Part shown: piece after piece, positions 15,628 through 18,865 of the stretch
How positions within the stretch are numbered: the stretch's first letter is position 1
Layout: each line of letters starts with the position of its first letter
Source of the DNA: JAJRXG01 sp964640065
Lineage (GTDB): Bacteria > Bacteroidota > Bacteroidia > Chitinophagales > Saprospiraceae
Reading direction: 5' to 3'
NCBI GenBank assembly: GCA_964640065.1
Contig: CAZXIE010000067.1
Location: 1 to 18,865, forward strand
Length of the DNA stretch: 18,865 nt
The notes under the pieces: model-generated
What the model was told of the DNA's origin: nothing
The model's input: only the letters and a program-made list of their open reading frames with translations
Database searches by the model: none
Made by a program: the position numbers and the translations under genes

Positions 15628-18312
15628 CTAAAAATCGTATGCTGCACTAAATAGAAGTCTTCTCGGTATCTGGATAATTCCAAAACCCAAAACTCCATCA
15701 AAATTTTCAGTTCTTTGCTTTTGGATTAAAGTATCGTCATTGGTGCTACCAAGAACTAATTGTTGAGGGTCAGCACCATTAAATAAATTCTTAATTCTAA
15801 GACCGATCCTAAGACCCTTTCCTCCAGCTATGCCGAATCTATAACTAATATTGGCATTTGCTATATCAAGATCTGGAGTCTGATATAGATTAAGTGCTGT
15901 CGCATATCTTCCACCATATCTGACATAGTCAAAACCTAATCCAAAACCACCGGTGTTATATGATGCATTGAAGGAAATAATATTGTTGGGTGTATTTTGA
16001 ACCCTGTTACCAGCTACGTCAATTGCAAATCTTTGAGCTTCAGCATCTATTGTTACTAACTCAAGTCCAAACAAATTATCGAGATCTGCCTGAGGCACAT
16101 CTGGAGTTTCAGGGTCTCCATCTGCATCTACATTATCAAGAGCTATCTGAAGACCGTCATACTGAGATTCTTGTAGTGTGTAACTCGCGCGCAGTAGTAG
16201 TCCTTTAACAGCCTGAGGTGCAAATGTGAGTTGGACTTCTGCACCTTGAACTGTATTAGTACCAACTGGTCGAGGTACAAATGTCTGACCTGTTGTTGCG
16301 TTTGGATCAAATACAGTGGCGAATCTATTGTTAATTACAGTATTAAAAACACCGATATCAGCACCTAAATCTCCTATGCCAAATCTAAAACCAAGTTCGG
16401 CATTATTTACAATTTCATTTCTTTCTGGTATCGGCGTAGCGAGGCCTACTGACGGTAAAGAGAATGCACGGACAAAACTTCCATAGATGGCACTTCTGCT
16501 TCCTAAAAGATAGTTGGCACCTATACTTGCAGAAAAATCTGTAAAGTCCAGTTCGTTTTCTTCTAACATGGCAGGATCAAAATCTACACCTTGAATTGCT
16601 TCTGGATCATTATTAAAAAATCCTGTCATTTGATCCCATCTGATTCCGACGTTGACATTTAGCCGATCATTAAAGGACATCTCATCTCCTGCATAAAAGC
16701 TAAGCACTCTTTCTTCTTGATGAGAAGTGGTAGTCGAAAGAGAAAATCTTGTAGGTGGAGGTGTTCCAGGAGGACCAAAAAATCCATATGTAGGTCTTGG
16801 GCTTACATTTGAAGTATAGAAGTGAAGTCCTCCAAACCTGTCGTATATAGCATTGCTATAGTACATACCAAAACTAATTAAGTGCTTTGCCTTATCGCCT
16901 TCTATTTCGTAATTCAATCTTGATTCTGTGATTACATCTCGTATATTTCCTATAGAATTAGCATTTAGTCTTAAGATGTTGCTGTCAAAGTTGTAAAACG
17001 AGTTCAATGATATTTCATTTTGATCCCTCCAACTGTACCCAGTTCCTCTTAGCTTAAATACATATGACCACCCTTTACCAAGTTCGACATCTGAAGTTAA
17101 CCCGTATAAACCTCCTTCGACTTCTTCTCGATTATCAACAGCTTGATTCTGTGTGATAGTTCTTCCTTCAGAATCAAGTAAGGGTGTAGTAAATTGAATT
17201 GGAGCAAATACACTGGTTCTTAGTTCCGACTGAAAGTTAAGTTGAGTATTATCTGGATAGAAGGTATTGTTATTGGCCCATCCTTCTGCTATCTGACCGG
17301 TCCCAAGATCAAATGGAGAATCTGTGAGGTTATTGAACTGGTTATTTCCTACGATAGCATATACTCTAAGATTCCATCTAGAAGATATATCAATATCTAC
17401 GTTGGCGCTAATTTGTCCACCTTGGTCTGGATTTGCCCACTCTTTATAACCGGCATCTTCCATGAGGTAACCTCCTAAGCTAAATTTAACATTATCAGCA
17501 AGAGGTCCACTAATGTTATAATCTATCCTATAGTCAAAGTTTTCTCCAGTTGGCAAGTCATTACCAACTACGCTGTTAAATGCAGTAAACTGCACACCGC
17601 CGGATAGCTTGTCTCCTCCAGTTGTGGAAATGAGATTTACTGCTCCCGCACCAGCTGCACGACCAAATAATGTTGCACCACTCCCTCTCACTACTTCTAC
17701 TCTTTCTATAGTTCTGTCGAGAGCTATAAATTCATTTGTCCCCGCAGACCTTGCAGAAAAACCATTAAGTGGTAGACCTTCATATAAAGTAGTGACGTAT
17801 GTATTCCCACTTGGAAACCCTCTAATGTTATAATTTGATTTTCGCCCTTGACTATTTTCAACTGTCACACCGGGAGTAGCAGCAAGTGCTTCAGCGATGG
17901 ACTCAGGTTGAAGAGCAGCTATTTCTTGCTTGCTAACTGTAGTTATGGCAGTCGTAGTTCTAATTTTTCTTACAGGTTGTCTTGTTGCTGTAACCACCAC
18001 ATCATTGAGACGGGTTGCATCTTCGACCAAACTAATATTCATGTCTCCACCATCTGCGGACACTTCCATATTCTTGAATCCAACAAAAGAGAATACTAGT
18101 ATATCACCTGAGCTTGCATTGATCATATACTTACCATCTAGATCAGTTACATCTCCAATCGTGGTGCCCTTTACGACGACATTAACTCCAGGTAGAGCTT
18201 CTCCGGTATTGCCATCTATCACAGTACCTGATACGGTCTGTGCGCTTAATGAAACACCTGCCGCCATCATGAGTATACAAGTGATCCACCTAAGAGTAAA
18301 TAGTTTTTTCAT
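15628..18312 (-). CDS. TonB-dependent outer-membrane receptor with carboxypeptidase-regulatory-like domain
   Basis: This 894-residue protein has a signal peptide with cleavage at SLSA|Q (after residue 24). A carboxypeptidase-regulatory-like domain follows (about 26-105, VSGTVIDGNTGEALPGVNV), then the plug domain (about 115-230, with RGSGATLFGRAAGAGAVNL). The rest is a beta-barrel ending in an aromatic residue (AAYDF), as outer-membrane barrels do. It is of the siderophore/small-ligand receptor type, not the SusC type: no SusD-like lipoprotein gene is adjacent, and the length is below the roughly 1000 residues usual for SusC. It imports a ligand with energy from TonB-ExbBD. Neighbouring exported proteins and carriers suggest the ligand is the compound degraded by the cluster; iron chelate import cannot be excluded. 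A palindromic operator lies about 80 bp upstream and a strong terminator follows. Confidence 0.93.
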   Translation of the reverse strand: MKKLFTLRWITCILMMAAGVSLSAQTVSGTVIDGNTGEALPGVNVVVKGTTIGDVTDLDGKYMINASSGDILVFSFVGFKNMEVSADGGDMNISLVEDATRLNDVVVTATRQPVRKIRTTTAITTVSKQEIAALQPESIAEALAATPGVTVENSQGRKSNYNIRGFPSGNTYVTTLYEGLPLNGFSARSAGTNEFIALDRTIERVEVVRGSGATLFGRAAGAGAVNLISTTGGDKLSGGVQFTAFNSVVGNDLPTGENFDYRIDYNISGPLADNVKFSLGGYLMEDAGYKEWANPDQGGQISANVDIDISSRWNLRVYAIVGNNQFNNLTDSPFDLGTGQIAEGWANNNTFYPDNTQLNFQSELRTSVFAPIQFTTPLLDSEGRTITQNQAVDNREEVEGGLYGLTSDVELGKGWSYVFKLRGTGYSWRDQNEISLNSFYNFDSNILRLNANSIGNIRDVITESRLNYEIEGDKAKHLISFGMYYSNAIYDRFGGLHFYTSNVSPRPTYGFFGPPGTPPPTRFSLSTTTSHQEERVLSFYAGDEMSFNDRLNVNVGIRWDQMTGFFNNDPEAIQGVDFDPAMLEENELDFTDFSASIGANYLLGSRSAIYGSFVRAFSLPSVGLATPIPERNEIVNNAELGFRFGIGDLGADIGVFNTVINNRFATVFDPNATTGQTFVPRPVGTNTVQGAEVQLTFAPQAVKGLLLRASYTLQESQYDGLQIALDNVDADGDPETPDVPQADLDNLFGLELVTIDAEAQRFAIDVAGNRVQNTPNNIISFNASYNTGGFGLGFDYVRYGGRYATALNLYQTPDLDIANANISYRFGIAGGKGLRIGLRIKNLFNGADPQQLVLGSTNDDTLIQKQRTENFDGVLGFGIIQIPRRLLFSAAYDF

Positions 18313-18390
18313 TTATGAAAATTTTAGATATACGAATGCTTATAAGTAGTGAGTTAGGTTATCACAGCGATGACCTTAATGAGTCGAATA

Positions 18391-18409
18391 TAGTTAATTA
18401 AATTAACTA
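18391..18409. promoter_or_regulatory. Palindromic operator, copy 2 (TAGTTAAT-TAA-ATTAACTA)
   Basis: Perfect inverted arms extend to 10 bp with a single central base over 18390-18410. The core matches the operator at 7133-7151 in 17 of 19 positions. It lies about 80 bp upstream of the TonB receptor ATG, between that gene and the end of the reductase gene, where the receptor promoter must be. An extra half-site-like element, TTGGTTAATCAA, lies at 18415-18426. Confidence 0.7.
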
Positions 18410-18439
18410 TTAGCTTGGTTAATCAAATATTTTGACGTC

Positions 18440-18865
18440 TTACAAAAGTGCTACGACAACTTTTCCTCGACTGTTACCTCCTAACAAATACTTAGATGCT
18501 TGAATGATAGAGTTTACTCCGTTGAAAGGAGAGGGATCAACTAAGACAGATAGCTGTGATGATTGGTATAGTTGTGTTAGAAAGTCGCGAGATAACGGAT
18601 GCTCATCCTTATATAGATGATTCATGAAGCACCTTATTGATGCTCCTTTCCAGTATATAGATTCATATGCTCGAGGAGCTTCTATAATTTCAAAAGATGA
18701 ACGGCTGAGCTCAGCCGCTAATCCACAGATGACCAGACGACCCTTTTGAGCTAGCTGAGGTAGGATAGCATCAAACATACTACCGCCTACAGAGTCAAAG
18801 GCTACGTCGATACGGTTCTTATACTCTTGATCTAATACCACAGCAACTTCTTCTCTATTATACTG
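18440..18865 (-). CDS. Zinc-binding-dehydrogenase family reductase, PTGR3/ZADH2-like (partial, 5' end off the window)
   Basis: The last 141 residues of a medium-chain dehydrogenase/reductase are present; the frame is open to the right edge (beginning QYNREEVAVVLDQEY). IDVAFDSVGGSMFD, then LAQKGRLVICGLAAE, and the closing GNSRGKVVVALL are the usual C-terminal half of the quinone-oxidoreductase-like branch without structural zinc. The wording and the loop before FMNHLYKDEHP resemble human prostaglandin reductase 3/ZADH2, an NADPH-dependent reductase of enones. A role in reducing a double bond of the compound or an intermediate is possible. The stop is 127 bp upstream of the TonB receptor start on the same strand. 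A GTG at 18841 is internal and is not the true start. Confidence 0.85.
   Translation of the reverse strand, partial: QYNREEVAVVLDQEYKNRIDVAFDSVGGSMFDAILPQLAQKGRLVICGLAAELSRSSFEIIEAPRAYESIYWKGASIRCFMNHLYKDEHPLSRDFLTQLYQSSQLSVLVDPSPFNGVNSIIQASKYLLGGNSRGKVVVALL

Noticed and set aside
15628..18312. SusCD-type polysaccharide utilisation locus
   Set aside because: No SusD-like gene, no glycoside hydrolase or polysaccharide lyase, and the receptor is shorter than SusC proteins.
18385..18392. Receptor -7 box TATATTCG on the minus strand
   Set aside because: One mismatch to TAnnTTTG and no TTG element at the right distance; not strong enough to list as a promoter.

Overview
The window looks like chromosomal DNA of a member of the Bacteroidota, probably a marine or environmental lineage. 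The evidence is an 894-residue TonB-dependent receptor with an N-terminal carboxypeptidase-regulatory-like domain, signal peptides ending in SLSA|Q style, AT-rich leaders with little Shine-Dalgarno signal, and a TAnnTTTG-type -7 box. I see no mobile element, CRISPR array, tRNA or rRNA. Genes are tightly packed and most junctions inside transcription units are 30 bp or less.

Layout. (1) Positions 1-7114, minus strand: a catabolic operon that begins with a two-domain VOC protein and runs through an HMG-CoA-lyase-like enzyme, a compact aconitase-superfamily pair (LeuC/LeuD-like), a carboxymuconolactone decarboxylase/AhpD-like protein, a class III (CaiB/BaiF) CoA-transferase and an isochorismatase-like amidohydrolase. 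After a 255 bp gap comes a PuuE-like polysaccharide-deacetylase-fold protein that runs off the left edge. (2) Positions 7115-7239: a divergent promoter region with two separate dyad structures. (3) Positions 7240-10830, plus strand: a second two-domain VOC protein, an MCT-like MFS transporter and an aldehyde dehydrogenase, each overlapping the next. (4) Positions 10926-18865, minus strand: a partial PTGR3/ZADH2-like reductase, the TonB-dependent receptor, an intrinsic terminator, an ACS-type MFS transporter, two tandem DUF1838-like exported proteins and an exported protein with a LolA-like C-terminal domain.

How the parts may fit together (inference). The receptor and the two MFS carriers would import a small organic compound. 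The VOC proteins, aldehyde dehydrogenase and amide-hydrolysing enzymes would process it to an unsaturated dicarboxylate. The aconitase-like hydratase, CoA-transferase and HMG-CoA-lyase-like enzyme would then hydrate, activate and cleave it to acyl-CoA plus a 2-oxoacid, like the citramalate to citramalyl-CoA to acetyl-CoA plus pyruvate end of known pathways. The PuuE-like and isochorismatase-like hydrolases suggest a substrate with a cyclic amide or imide, but the substrate cannot be read from the sequence.

The strongest non-coding result is a 19 bp dyad, TAGTTAAY-TAA-RTTAACTA. It occurs in the divergent VOC promoter (7133-7151) and upstream of the TonB receptor (18391-18409). The only two core differences are symmetric and compensatory. 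This ties the two halves of the window into one likely regulon, although no regulator gene is present.
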